NCBI GenBank assembly: GCA_007115705.1
Contig: QXEO01000406.1
Span: forward strand, 4,308,411 to 4,372,410
DNA: 64,000 nucleotides
Direction of reading: 5' to 3'
Source: Dactylis glomerata
Taxonomy: Eukaryota > Streptophyta > Magnoliopsida > Poales > Poaceae
The notes beneath the pieces are model-generated. The model searched no databases. It was given only the letters and a program-made list of their open reading frames with translations, and had not been told where the DNA came from. Shown piece after piece: positions 44,286 to 56,033 of this stretch (position 1 is the stretch's first letter; the number at the start of each line of letters is the position of its first letter). Made by a program: the position numbers and the translations under genes.

Positions 44286-45254
44286 ATGCATCATCAAAGC
44301 CAGAGCAGCCTCAACAACTCTCAGATGGACCTAGTGATGCAGAGAATGATGGAGATGCATGCCCAATTGACTCAAGTGGTAACTCAAAATATGATAAATG
44401 GAAAAAGCAATGAGTTACCCCCAGGAGTGCAGCAACTGCTAGATGCACATACTCGCATTGTGCAAATGGTGTCTCAGATCATGGCTAACAACAACAACAT
44501 ATCACCAAGCAACCCTAGCAACGACAAGCCTGAAGAATATGATGTGGCAAGAAACCAAGCTTGCAAACTCTATGGAGATATAGGACATACGTCTAAGGAT
44601 TGCAAGGAGCAATGCCATAGTTGTGGAAGAGATCGTTGTAATTGGGAATGCCACTTGCCGAAGGTTACGTGTGTTTTGTGTGAAGGAACAAATCACGTCC
44701 TCGCAGAATGCCATCTCAATGCTATGGTAAATAAAATGAACCAACAGGTCAAGCAGAAGATACATCACTCGCTCGGGAAAGCAAGTGCTGAATTCGAGCC
44801 CAAGGGGACAGAATATTTTGTCACCACCAAGAGAAACAACCCTAGAGTAAGGCTACAAAATAACTACAAGAAGAGAGAAAGGTTCCCCTCAATCATAATG
44901 GAGTATGAGAAACAAGAATTGAAAGATCTTCTAGCCCTGGAGAAGCCAAAGAAGAAGAAAGATGTCAGCCAAGTAGAGTGCCATGAATGTAAAAGGTTAG
45001 GACACTATTCATGGGACTGCCCGGATAAGGAGAAACGCAAAGAGAGTGAGAAAAGGGGTTATGTAATCAATGGAGGGCAAAAGAAGGATTGTGCTCAAGT
45101 TAATTGTTTCAACTGTCGCGAGTCTGGACATTATGCTAATAATTGTCCAGAAAAGCATAGTGGAAAGGATTGCAGCCTTGTCACTTGTTTCAAATGTGGC
45201 ATCAGAGGGCATTATGCAAACAATTGTCCGGAGAAGTACTCAGAGCACCAGTAA
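44286..45254 (+). CDS. Multi-CCHC zinc-knuckle protein of element I
   Basis: 322 codons, intact. The N-terminal 85 residues are Gln/Met/Asn-rich and possibly helical (MDLVMQRMMEMHAQLTQVV), followed by zinc knuckles. Residues 93-106 are a degenerate knuckle (second Cys is Tyr96). Intact C-x2-C-x4-H-x4-C knuckles lie at 129-142, 232-245, 274-287 and 301-314. Between them is a basic, Lys-rich segment (about 218-226). It resembles a nucleocapsid without capsid, protease or polymerase, so RNA or single-strand DNA binding is likely. J carries the homologous, decayed ORF, showing that the gene is a family trait. A captured cellular CCHC protein is an alternative origin. Confidence 0.85.
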   Translation: MHHQSQSSLNNSQMDLVMQRMMEMHAQLTQVVTQNMINGKSNELPPGVQQLLDAHTRIVQMVSQIMANNNNISPSNPSNDKPEEYDVARNQACKLYGDIGHTSKDCKEQCHSCGRDRCNWECHLPKVTCVLCEGTNHVLAECHLNAMVNKMNQQVKQKIHHSLGKASAEFEPKGTEYFVTTKRNNPRVRLQNNYKKRERFPSIIMEYEKQELKDLLALEKPKKKKDVSQVECHECKRLGHYSWDCPDKEKRKESEKRGYVINGGQKKDCAQVNCFNCRESGHYANNCPEKHSGKDCSLVTCFKCGIRGHYANNCPEKYSEHQ

Positions 45255-46092
45255 ATAAGGACAACTGAAGGATGACACACTATAGTGGGTACAGTGACAC
45301 ATTGATGAGCAACCAACGTAGAAGATGTCATAATGCAACTGCTGTCTTGGAATAAATTCCATGTAAGGAGTGAAATAAAATGTGGTGTGGGTAGTACTCT
45401 CATGATGTAATAGGTGGAATGAAAATCTTCATGTTTCTTCAAATCAATCTTTTATGCAAATCTCGCTCTAGTAATGTCGTATTGCCCATAAGATGAAGTT
45501 GTATGGAAAGCAAAATTCGCCAAGGAAAAGATCAATGAAGGATTCTACTACGCAAACCACTAGCTAAGGATCGATAGATTTGTTTTCTAAAAGTTCGACA
45601 TAAATTGAAATATGGACTCTATATCCATAAAATCTTTTGTCAAAACTAGTGAGTTGACCAAGAGTTAGCGTACGAGATGTACCAAACTGAAATACAAGGT
45701 AACAATTGTGTGCGTTATGGATTGGCCCCCACGACGACTACTCAATTGTGCACTCTTGATATGAGGAATGGTAGATCTAGAGAGACATACCTATAAGAGA
45801 GACGATGTTGTAAAACCTAAAACCTAGGAGGATAAGATATTGTACCCTTATAATGGGCAAGTATTGCCAAACGTAGGAATACGGTGAGGATGAAGCACAA
45901 GCTTACCGTTGAAGATGACTTGCAAGGAAGAAGACCCGGTGCGACAAAACCAGGGTGTGCCCCGTCTGAACCCCAAAACCTAGAATATCAACAAAGTTTT
46001 CTATTAAGGGTGGTAGCCCACCCAGTACCCCAAACCTTTTCCTTCCAGCCTCTCCAAATCTCAGGACGAGATTTCTTTTAAGGGTGGTAGTC
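45255..46092 (+). other. I 3' non-coding region with doubled polypurine tract
   Basis: No ORF. The 13-base TTAAGGGTGGTAG occurs at 46004-46016 and again at 46078-46090, the second two bases before the LTR, where the polypurine tract should be. Confidence 0.75.
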
Positions 46093-49000
46093 TGTCACAT
46101 CCCAAAAAAAAAATTGGAATGTGAAAATAAATAAATAGGAACCATGTATGTTTGAATTGATCGAATTTTCACAAAGAATTAAAACTTTTGTTTTAAAAGA
46201 CTTTATTAGGAAAACCACTTCAAACCTTTTATTATTCCTTGAAGAACTTATTTGAGAAAATGAAAGATTTCAAAAATGTTATTTTCCTTCTTTTATTCAA
46301 ACTTATGCAAGCTTGCTCGCAGAGAAATGGATTACAAAAGTATTTATAAAGATTGTTTTGCAAACCTAAGATTGGGAGTGAATCTCAATTATTAATTTCA
46401 TAAAATACTATTCTCCTATTTTCAAAAAAAAAGATTCAATAGAAACCCCAAATTCTATTTCTTTTATACAAGCAAAACTATTTGGCTTATTTAAGGTTTA
46501 TCAAGGGAAATCATGTTTTGTTTGAAAACTAGTTAATTACTGGTTTAGAACATTGCTGAGAATTTTAGAAAATTCTTTGAAGTGGTTTGAGTTGATTTGA
46601 AGTTATTTTGAAAAAGATATAAAGAAAACAGAAAAAAAAAGAAACAAAAAGGAAAAAAAAATATAAAAGGCCACGGGACCGAATCTGGCCCAGGCCAGGA
46701 TCCGGCCCACGGCCACCCGGAGACCTTACCGAAAGGGTACGCCGGCCCCTTCTCCCCCTCGCTGACGACCCTGGCCCACCTGTCATCACCTCCATCGGGC
46801 CAGGGAGTCCTTCCCCTGCACGTCTGCGCCGGCCGCCGTCCGATCTCTCCCCCGCTCCGCAAACCCTACCTCCTCCCGCACGAAAGCCTCCCCTATAAAG
46901 CCCCAGGCCCCCTCATCCACCTCCTCTTTTCTCTCCCTCGCTCGCCGTTAGACTGCGACGGAATTGCTCGACGGATCTCTGCAGACCCGCCACCGTCCTG
47001 CTCGAAATCCTACGCCGCTGGTGACCCTAGCTCCCTCTCCTCACCTCTATCCTCACCACCTTGACACGACGCACCTCCCTGACCACCTTGTTCCATCTAA
47101 TTCGCAGGGGATCGACGCAAACGTCCATAGGCCGAAGCTCACCGCCGCCAGGACCACTCCAGCCGCCTCCCTCTCCTTCAACTGGACGCGATCGAGCACG
47201 CCATCACCACCATCGGGTTCCCCTCGTCGTTTAGAACACCGTCGTCCTCTCCCTCGCCTCGGGACACCATCGGAGCATCGCCAGAGTAAGCCGTCTGGCC
47301 GCATCGCCGGCGACCTCGACGGAAACCTAGACCACCCGGTGAGTTTCCTCCCCTTTTTATCGTAGCCATCAGATCTTGATCTAAGGCCCCAGAACAGATC
47401 ACTTAAGCCAAGGGGTACCAGCAGATCTAATCCGTCCAGATCTAATTTAATCCTACGGCTCACATCGCCGATCCGCACGAACCGGTACGCACCAGTAAGA
47501 ACACGCAACGTGTCGGCTCTAGATTTAAAACAATTTCGAATTAGAATTTCAGATCTGATTTTAGTTGAATCTTGTAAAAATCATATCTTTTGTTCTGTAG
47601 ATTCAAAAATTACAAATAATATGTCCCTGGATTCCTAAAAATGTGTAGAACACTAATCTGTAATAAAATTGTCTCCCCAACTATTCAAAAACATTCAAAT
47701 TTAAATATGAGAGTTTGAGTGTTTTTGAGATAGTTCAAAATCTACAAATCGTTTTCAGTTGATTCTTTTTGCAATAGAATCATATTGTCATCCTCTATCC
47801 AGTATAACTACTGTAGAAATTGTTTTAACCAATTTTATCAAGTATTCAAATTCAAATGGTGATTTGAGTATTTTCTATCTAGAATTAATTCTAGAATTAT
47901 TTTAGGTATAATTCTCTTTGCAAAATTGATTATCTATACTTCACCCACGTTTTTTACACCTTTCCAAGAGTCAGCTCCTTTAGCTCAATCTTTTGCAAAA
48001 TATAGTGGTGTTATATGAGCACCTTGCAAGTACCCAATTACCTATCGTGCACCTTGTGCTATTTGACCTGGTTCCACCATGCAAAGGTGTGAATAATCCT
48101 AAGTCCTAATGACCACGTAAAACCTACCACGACTTAGTAAAAATCTTCTCCCTATTCTTGCCAAGTGCAAAACCTAATCAATTCCCTCTTACCCCAAAAT
48201 TCTTCTAAAGTACTTTACCCCTCCAACACCACGGCGTAGAAGTTTTCCCATATCAAGACCGTGAAGAAGACAAAGGTTGAAGGCAAGACAAGGAGTTGAA
48301 GAGAAGAAGAGTTGAAGGCAAAACAAGAAGAAAGAGAAGACAAGGAGTTGACGACCAGAAGATCAAGAGAAGAAAGACCAAGTCAAGAAGATGATAGAGT
48401 TAGACCTCCTGACTTAGAATTTATCCAACTTCTCAACCCAAGCCTACGTTTTCCCTTGAAACTATTTTTGCTAAGTGTTTGACACTTCTTAAACAAAAGT
48501 AGAAAACCCCCAATCAATCGTTAAGACCTTGACTTAGCCAATCTCTCTATCCATATCAAGTCAACTTCATGCCCAACTTTTAGCCCAAATATCACTAAGA
48601 CAAATAAAGACTAAGTCAAAAACAAATAGACACTTTTATTGTCTTGTTTGATTGAATGATGTGTTTATGTTGTGTTCCTTTTCTATCTTATAGTTGTACG
48701 GAGAGCTACGTGTGTTGATTAAGAGAAGTACAACCTTCAGAAATTTCTAAGGCAAGTGTCACTACTTGTTCATATAATTCCCAATGTTTTACTATGCATG
48801 TAGTGTTTATTTTCTTTTAAAGTATGCATGTGTAGATAGTTGTGCTTGCTATCTCCTATTTAGGATATCCCTGATTACCCTGTTAGAAGAAACACCGTAA
48901 GTGTAGATTGCTTAGTTGTGCTATAGAATTCGTGGTTGGGATTCCACATGTTCTTTTATTAAGTTTGAAAACTATGCTTTGCAAAAACTAAGAAAACAAC

Positions 49001-50084
49001 TAAGTTAATGAAACACCTGGGTGGAAATTGGTAAGATGGATTTATGTTGAGTGGTTACACCGGAGTCATCTCTATGGCGGCCGTGTGTATCTCACTTGTG
49101 GACGGCCACCCAGGAACAAAGAGATTGGAGACGTTCAAGTCGTGAAGCTTCCAGTGCAACCACGAGTCATATGGGCTCTGTCTTGACCAACTAAGTTGTG
49201 AGAACTCAGCCAGACGGACAGAGGGTGGTAGTGATTTGTAGGATGGAGCGCGTCCGGGTTGGTCTGAGGGATTGCTTCTGAAAAGTCTCGTCTTAGTCTT
49301 CACTTGGCCATTTGAGCAAAATGAGCATCATGGCAAAAGAGGTTGACTGAGTCTTGTGGGAAAAGTGCACCACCTCTGCAGAGGGTTAAAACTAAGTACT
49401 TAGCCATGTCCCCGGTTACGGACAATTTTGAGCGACATGAATTGGAGCTGTTCAAGGATCTTCTCATCCCAACTTCTTTAAATTAAAACTTGAGTGGTTA
49501 ACAAGGGATTGTTGTGTGATCATAGTTATGTACACCTGGTGGATTCTTGTGTGTGCATAATTAACTAGGAGCACCTGGTGGATTCCAGTGTGTCCAATAG
49601 TGCTTTAAAAGAAAATGAGATCCTTTGAAAAGTAGGATAAATAATTGCTTTTCTGCAAGCTCAGCCTGAAGATCCACTTAGCCAAATATTCACTTAAGTG
49701 TTAGGTTCCAACTGTGTCCACCAAAAGTGACATCTTGCCAATACAATTCAAATGTATTGACCCTTTGTGGCTGCAACATTTCATGTTGCAGGTTTTTGAC
49801 GATAAGAAAGGTACGACAGGGTTACGAGTCTATCCGCAGCATGTTCGCCTGTGGCACATGAAGAAGAAGGACTCCATGCAATTTATGTATTCGTTGTAAA
49901 CTCTGAAAGCTCTATGTTATGAGCACTGTAAAGATATTTGTGTATTTTGCTGGATCATGCGATGTAATAAAATGACCTTTGTATTCTTGATATTACATCT
50001 TAAACTGTGTGTGCTAGCGTTTGATCCAGGGACTAGCACTGAAAAGCACAGGGATCGTCATCTTTAAAAGGTGAGGTCACTACA
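46093..50084 (+). repeat. I 3' LTR (3992 bp)
   Basis: Partner of 39618-43618, with a few short indels in the A-rich tract near 46630. Confidence 0.95.
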
Positions 50085-50089
50085 TTAGT

Positions 50090-50584
50090 TAGGAAAATAC
50101 AATTTGGTTTAACTACTTAAAAAAAGAGATTTCCACACTTCTCATCTTTTCAAAGCTTCTAAATCTTTCCTCTATTTTTCAAAAAAGTCTTTGAAATAAT
50201 TACTCATTTGTCATGCCCCTTTCAAATATTGGACGACATCCCCAACTAAGACCCGAAGGCCTACTACACTCTCTCACTTGACATCAACTAAGCATGATTT
50301 ATTACCGTCTTCCATCAAAATTATTGTTGAAGCCTGAGTCAACAAAATGAAGATATCAACATTCATGGCGAACTATGACCCATAGGTTGAATAGGACAAG
50401 TTTGGTTGACTAACGAGTATTTTATGCCCTCTCCTAATCAAAGTATGGTTGTTTGTATTTTTCTCTTGTGTTTTGTTAACATAAATGTTTTTTCCCCTAA
50501 GGCATTAAGAAAAACATATTTAAGACCATATCCCCTCTTAGGAAAAGCGAGTCCCTAATTGCTCCCTTTCAACCCAATCTTCAG
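50090..50584 (+). other. H leader between primer site and gag
   Basis: Non-coding. It ends CCCAATCTTCAG directly before the gag ATG, a good splice-acceptor match with a pyrimidine tract. Confidence 0.6.
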
Positions 50585-51600
50585 ATGGCCGAAGGAACCC
50601 GTGGCCGTGCTGGGGGCAACCCTCCACCACCACCTGAACCTAGCATGACGCAAGTCCTAAGATTGATGATGGAGGATCGTGAAGCCGCTCGAGCTGAGCG
50701 ACAAGCTATCCTAGCTGTCCTGCAGTAGCTTGCTACGGGCAACAACAACAATGGCGGGAATGGCGAGGAGGCGCCAAGATCCCGACTGAAGGCCTTTCAA
50801 AACACCAACCCTTCCGAGTTCTCTAAGTGCATTGAACCACTTGTTGCGGACGATTGGCTCCGCACCATTGAAAACAACTTGGAAGTCGCCACTGTTGGAG
50901 ACAATGAGAAAGTTCTGCTTGCCACCCACTTTCTCGCTGGTGCCGCGAGATCTTGGTGGGAGAATGTCTGAGCTATGCAACCCCAAGGCAGGTGCTGAAT
51001 TGGAATCAATTCAAGGAGAGGTTTTGCAAAGCACACATCCCAATTGGACTGATGACTCTAATGAGGGACAAGTTCATAAATTTAAAGCAAGGAAGCATGA
51101 CTATCGTTGAGTACTTGGACAAGTTTAACACCTTGTCCCGTTATGCCCCAGAAGACACCGACACTGAAGCCAAGAAGAAGCACCGCTTCCTAAATGGCTT
51201 GCATGTTGATTTGCAAAGCATCCTTGTGGCCATACCTTACCCCGATCTGGAGGCGTTAGTCGATGCTGCTATCATGGTGGAGGACAAGCGCAAGACAACA
51301 TTTGAGAACTGTAAGCGTAAGATGCTTCTGCAACAAGGCGGGCCTAGCAGTTCAAGGTCCCGTAGTATGCCACCACCAAGACCAGCACCTCAGCCACAGA
51401 GGACCTCACCATCTGCACCTCGCCCCTCCAACACCAACTGCAACCCTCAAACTGTTGTCCCACATACTAGAGGAAGCAACACCAACCCCCGCAACAACCC
51501 CAATACCTACGCTCTAGCAAGTGCTTGTTAATCCTGTGGCCAGCCTTGGCACTTATCTCGTGAGTGTCCCAACAAAGGGGATGTTGCACCGTGCCCCAAT
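50585..51600 (+). pseudogene. gag: H gag, broken
   Basis: The start is MAEGTRGRAGGNPPPPPEP. The capsid region is recognisable (WLRTIENNLEV, FLAGAARSWWENV, then FKERFCKAHIPIGLMTLMRDKF, YLDKFNTLSRYAPED). Defects are a TAG at about 50726, a TGA and a one-base shift around 50970-50990, and a TAA inside the zinc knuckle at about 51530 (C-stop-S-C-x4-H-x4-C). It is typical of Ty3/gypsy gag followed by a Pro/Ser-rich linker. Confidence 0.88.
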
Positions 51601-52207
51601 GCGCCAAGACCAAACCAAGGCCAAGCTCGCACTACAACTGGGAAGAAAGCTGATCCAAAGAAGCCCATCAATGCTGCTAGGGGTCATCTGAATCACCTCA
51701 ACACCGAAGAAGTGGAACAAGACCCTGACATCATGTTGGGTACGTTCCTTGTCAACTCCGTACCCGCAAGATTTTTGTTTGATTCTAGATCTTCTCATTC
51801 CTTTGTTACCGAGCCCTTCGTTAGACAAAGTGGGATGGTACCAACCTTAATGGAACGCCTTATGTTAGTTCAAATCCTAGGGTCCACAGCTAAAACTCGT
51901 CTATCCTGCAAAGGAGTTCCCATAGTAATCCAAGGGGAGTTGTTTGAAGCTGAACTAATAGTTCTAGGAGCTCAAGGGTTGGAAGTGATACTTGGGATGG
52001 ATTGGTTGACCAAGTATCAAGGAATTATTGACTGTGCTAGAAAAGCCATCTCTATAACAAGTAGTGGAGGGGAGAAAGTAGAGTATGTTGCTATCGTGCA
52101 CTCGTCACAGGCTTATTGCAAGAAGAGCATCGCTGGACCAACCTTAGAGGAAGTTCCTATTGTCTGCGAGTACCCAGATGTTTTCCCTGAAGAACTTCCA
52201 GGTATGG
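51601..52207 (+). pseudogene. H aspartic protease, active site altered
   Basis: The expected DSG active site reads DSR (LFDSRSSHSFV). The rest of the fold (GAQGLEVILGMDWLTKYQGIID) is well kept. A one-base shift near 52208 separates it from RT. Confidence 0.85.
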
Positions 52208-52966
52208 CCCTGACCGGGATATCGAGTTTATCATCGAGTTAATTCCCAGAACTGCCCCAATAGCTCAAAGACCCTACCGTATGAACCCCCAAGAGTTAAT
52301 CGAGTTGAAGAAACAGTTGGATGACATGTTGAGCAAATGTTTGATCCGCCCAAGTGCTTCACCTTGGGGATCACCTGTAATCTTTGTTGATAAACGAGAC
52401 AGTACTATTCACCTTTGTGTCAATTACTGGAAGCTAGATGATGTGACCATCAAGAACAAGTACCCTCTCCCCAAGATAGAAGATTTGTTTGACCAAATGA
52501 ATGGAGCTCGTGTATTCTCCAAAATTGATCTTAGGACTGGTTATCGCCAGCTTAAGGTAAGAGAGAGCGACATTCCCAAGACGGCCTTCACCACTCGTTA
52601 AGGATTGTATGAGTACACCGTAATATCTTTCGGACTAACCAATGCCCCTGCCTATTTCATGAATCTCATGAATAAGGTATTCATAGGGTATCTTGACAAG
52701 TTTGTCGTGGTGTTCATTGATGATATCCTCATATACTCCAAGACCAAAGAAGAGCATGAAGAGCACTTGAGGCTTGTGTTAGGCACACTTCGTGAGCATC
52801 AACTTTATGCCAAGTTTAGCAAGTGCCAATTTTGGCTGAAAGAGGTTGGATTTCTTGGACATGTCCTATCAGCTGGATGAGTCTCTGTTGATCCCTCCTT
52901 GATCAAGTCCATCATGGAGCGTAAGGCTCCAATTAATGCAACAGAAGTAAGATCATTTCTCAGCTT
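52208..52966 (+). pseudogene. pol: H reverse transcriptase, N-terminal two thirds, broken
   Basis: RT blocks are in order: RPSASPWGSPVIFVDKRD, KNKYPLPKIEDLFDQM, FSKIDLRTGYRQLKVRE, FGLTNAPAYFM and the catalytic FIDD in VVVFIDDILIYSK. A TAA near 52600 replaces a Tyr codon and a TGA near 52878 replaces Gly. Sequence stops in the RSFLSL block at 52966, before RNase H and integrase; J LTR follows. The blocks are of Del/Tekay chromovirus type. Confidence 0.9.
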
Positions 52967-53763
52967 AGGAGATCTGGGGGCTTTTATGGGAGGGGTCACT
53001 TGGGGAAGGGGCTAGTGTTTTGGGGTAGGGCGGCGATCGGACGGACGGGGAGCGTCCCGTGCTGGAGCGGGGCTCCTGCCCGAGGAAGGAGGAGCATCTG
53101 ATGGGTAGGGCCACCCTATCAGCGGAAGGGAGAGGGGCCATGGTGTACTATTTCGATTAGATGCCCAGGCGAGCCATGGGCTGAAAGAAACGCCCCGGCC
53201 TTTCTTTCTCTCTTTTTTCTTTTTCCTGATTTCTATTTTTTTCAAAAAAATTCAAAACAACTCTAAATGAGTCCGAATAAATTTCTAAAATTTCTAAATT
53301 TAAAATAGGGTTTTTTAAACAGTAATAAGCCAGTTTTCATAATAACACCAATTTTGTAGGTAAACTTTATAGGTTTTGCAAATAGGGCTATTTTGCATAA
53401 TGCAAAATAGAATTAGGGTTTTCCAATAATCCTTTGAAACCAGAGAAAATACTTTATAAAATAATATTTTGAAATTCATTTTCAAACACATTTTTAGTAA
53501 TGCAAACATTTTAGACAATAAATCATTTTTGGAAAATAATCCTTTGCAAATAGCTTGCATAGGTTTGAATAATAACAAAACAGTATTTTGAAAACTTCCA
53601 TTTTCTCAAAAGAGTTCTTCAAGGATTAATAAAAAGTTTGAAATAGTTTTTCCAAAAGGCTTTTAAATATACTCAAAAAGTTTTAAATCCTTGTAAAATT
53701 TCAATCAACACAAATAAAACAATTTTTTTATTCCAAATTTTGATAAAAACTTGGGATGATACA
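52967..53763 (-). repeat. J 3' LTR, first about 800 bp
   Basis: The minus strand starts TGTATCATCCCAAG. It includes a stretch alignable to the I LTR (TTTTATTAATCCTTGAAGAACTC-like) and ends just past a TATA-like CATAAAAG near 52990. Confidence 0.8.
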
Positions 53764-54870
53764 GACTACCACCCTTAAAAGGAATCTTGTCCCCGAGATT
53801 CGGACAGGCTAGCAAGAAAGAAGGGTATGCATTACCTAGGTGGCTACCACCCTTAAAAGAAACTTTCGTGGGTAGTCTAGGTCTTTGGGTTCAAACAGGT
53901 ACACCTTGGATTTGACTTGGCACTGGGTCATCTTTTGAATCTATAGTTATATTCTATCTTCATTTCCAATAGGTGGGTGTCTATTCACAAACTTGGGCAT
54001 CAGATCTCCCTCAAGGGTTGCTTGAGTATAACCTTTCTCCATTGTAGAGCTTCTATCCAACACATAGTTGTTGAACTACTTTGGACACTGAAGAGTCACT
54101 CTTTGGGTCAATGAGAAGACCAAGTTAAGGGGGTCTCCTGTCTTCATTTCATTCTCTTAGTCAACATCCTTGGATGTCCTTCATCTTATGGTTCCTTCCT
54201 TTGTAAGCACTTTTGGGTCAAACGGAGCTCTCTAGGTTGGTAGGACTCCTTCCATCGTAATTCTTCTTCAATGGTAAGCTTGTGGTTCCATCTCACCATA
54301 TCCCTACATTTTGGCAGCAGTTGCCTATTATAAGGGTTATAATATCTTATCCTCCTAAGGTTCAGGCTTAACAACGTCGTCTCTTTTGTAGGTATGTCTC
54401 TCTAGATTAACCATTCCTCATAACAAGAGCGAACAATATGAGTAGTCGGCATGGGGGCCAATCCATGTCGCACCCATTCATTACCTTGCATTTGGTTTGG
54501 TGCATCTCGCATTCTAACTCTTGGTCAACCTCACTAGATTTGCCAAAACTTTTCTTGGAAATAGAACCAATGTTCCAAATCCCATTTTTTGAATTTTTTA
54601 AAACAAATCTATCGTTCCTTAGCTAGGGGTTTGCGTGAACTCTCGCATGGCATTACTCTTGAATTACAGATCCTTAGGTTTGCCATTTCATAAGGAAATA
54701 AAAATCCATTCAATAAGGTCTCCTATTGCTCTTACATGTCCTTTCAACATTTATTACCGGTAGTAGCTGTATACAATTTCTTCTAAGTTGGCTACACCCT
54801 GTTCTATCTTCTTCTTGTATTTGCGGCATCCTTCAGTTATCCCAGTTCACTGAAGTCTTGAAGTACTTTT
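53764..54870 (-). other. J 3' non-coding region with doubled polypurine tract
   Basis: Minus-strand TTAAGGGTGGTAG occurs at 53778-53766 (next to the LTR) and at 53856-53844. No ORF. Confidence 0.7.
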
Positions 54871-56033
54871 CTATGTGCATTGATTTGAATAATGTCCCTT
54901 CTGTTTGCACTTGAAACAAGTGATATGGTTGAGGTCCATCTTCCCACTGTCCTGTCCGTCTGCTTCCTCGTTCCTTTCTGGACATTTGTTCGCATAATGT
55001 CATGTCTTCTTGCAATTTAAACATAACACCTTGCTATTGTCTTTCTTCTTTATCTTCTTATTCTTCTTCTTTTTGGGTCTTTTTAAGGCTAAGAGATCAC
55101 TTAGGGCTCGTTTGGCACCCATCATTTCATTTCATTTGGTAGAAATGAAATGAAATGACAATGATGATATCATTTCATTTTGAGAAATCTATAGAAATGA
55201 CAGGGTACCCAATAGGTATTAAGGTTAGGCATGAGATGAAAAACCATAGAATTCGAAATGAATTCCGTAACCAATTCCGTGGCAGCCAAACAAGTAATTG
55301 ATAGAATCATAAATGAATTCTCTAATTCCAGCCCTAAATGATGGGAGCCAAACGAGCCCTTACTTCCTTTTCCTCATATTCCACTACAGTGGTGGGGAGC
55401 CTTTCTCGTTTCCTCGAGTAATTTCTAGATAAGTGTCCTTCTTCTTCACATGAAAAGCAACACTTGGTGGTAATGTTGTGTGCATTTTCCATGTCTTTCA
55501 TTTCCACCTCCATCTTTTTTTGTCTTCCATCTTCAGGGGTCTTTTCTAGCAACTGGCACAATCCATCTTTTGCTTGTTGATTCATTTGTTGCACCTTGGG
55601 GTAAAACTTACATTCCGTAGGTACATGGTTGATTCCATCGCATAGGGAAACAAGTAACCTGGGCCATGGGGCATTCTTCAACTAGGTGGTTCGTATCACA
55701 GTAAGGGCACTGTTCATGACATTCCTGGGGCATGTGTCCTATTTCTCCACAGATCTTGCAGGCTTGCAGTGTTATCTCAGCACTATCTCTTGGTTCCTTG
55801 CTACCAAGATTGTTTTGGGGCAGGTTGTTATTGGTACTAGCCAAATTCTGGGACATCATTTGTACTATTTGAGGATGATCATCTAGTACTTGCTGCATTC
55901 CAGGAGGTAACTCTTTGCTATTGCGGTTGACCATTTGCTGGTCATTACTCACATTATTCCAGTATGCACTTCCATCATTTATTGCATCACTATCTCCATC
56001 TGAGGATTATTGTGGTCAGTCTGGTGTTGAGGA
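54871..56033 (-). pseudogene. J zinc-knuckle ORF, decayed and interrupted by a MITE
   Basis: Homologue of the I ORF. It keeps NSKELPPGMQQVLDDH and QIVQMMSQN, then knuckles CKICGEIGHMPQEC and CPYCDTNHLVEEC. After the MITE come a Lys-rich linker, a knuckle with Trp/Tyr replaced by a stop (CKKT-stop-HYANKC) and CFKCKQKGHYSNQC before the stop at 54873-54871. The start ATG is lost, an early TAA and a frameshift are present, and a MITE occupies 55104-55359. Confidence 0.8.
55104..55359 (+). mobile_element. Tourist-like (PIF/Harbinger) MITE, 256 bp
   Basis: Terminal inverted repeats GGGCTCGTTTGGCACCCATCAT and ATGATGGGAGCCAAACGAGCCC. The 3-bp duplication TTA is at 55101-55103 and 55360-55362. The interior has an AAATGAAATGA-type palindrome. 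No ORF. Confidence 0.92.

Larger units (their letters stand above)
39618..50084 (+). mobile_element. Element I: non-autonomous, 4-kb LTRs, zinc-knuckle ORF
   Basis: LTRs at 39618-43618 and 46093-50084, a 2.5-kb internal region and a TTAGT target duplication (39613-39617 and 50085-50089). The LTRs differ by about 28 substitutions in 4 kb, so the insertion is recent. It is inserted about 40 bp after the H primer site. The only ORF is the CCHC protein at 44286-45254; there is no protease, RT or integrase. Confidence 0.95.
35436..52966 (+). mobile_element. Element H: Ty3/gypsy element with 4.1-kb LTR, split by I, 3' end lost
   Basis: A 5' LTR (35436-39560), primer site, then element I (39618-50084). 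After it come the H leader, gag, protease and the first part of RT, all broken. It ends abruptly at 52966, where J sequence begins. RT motifs are closest to the Del/Tekay chromovirus type. The 3' LTR and integrase are not in the window. Confidence 0.85.
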
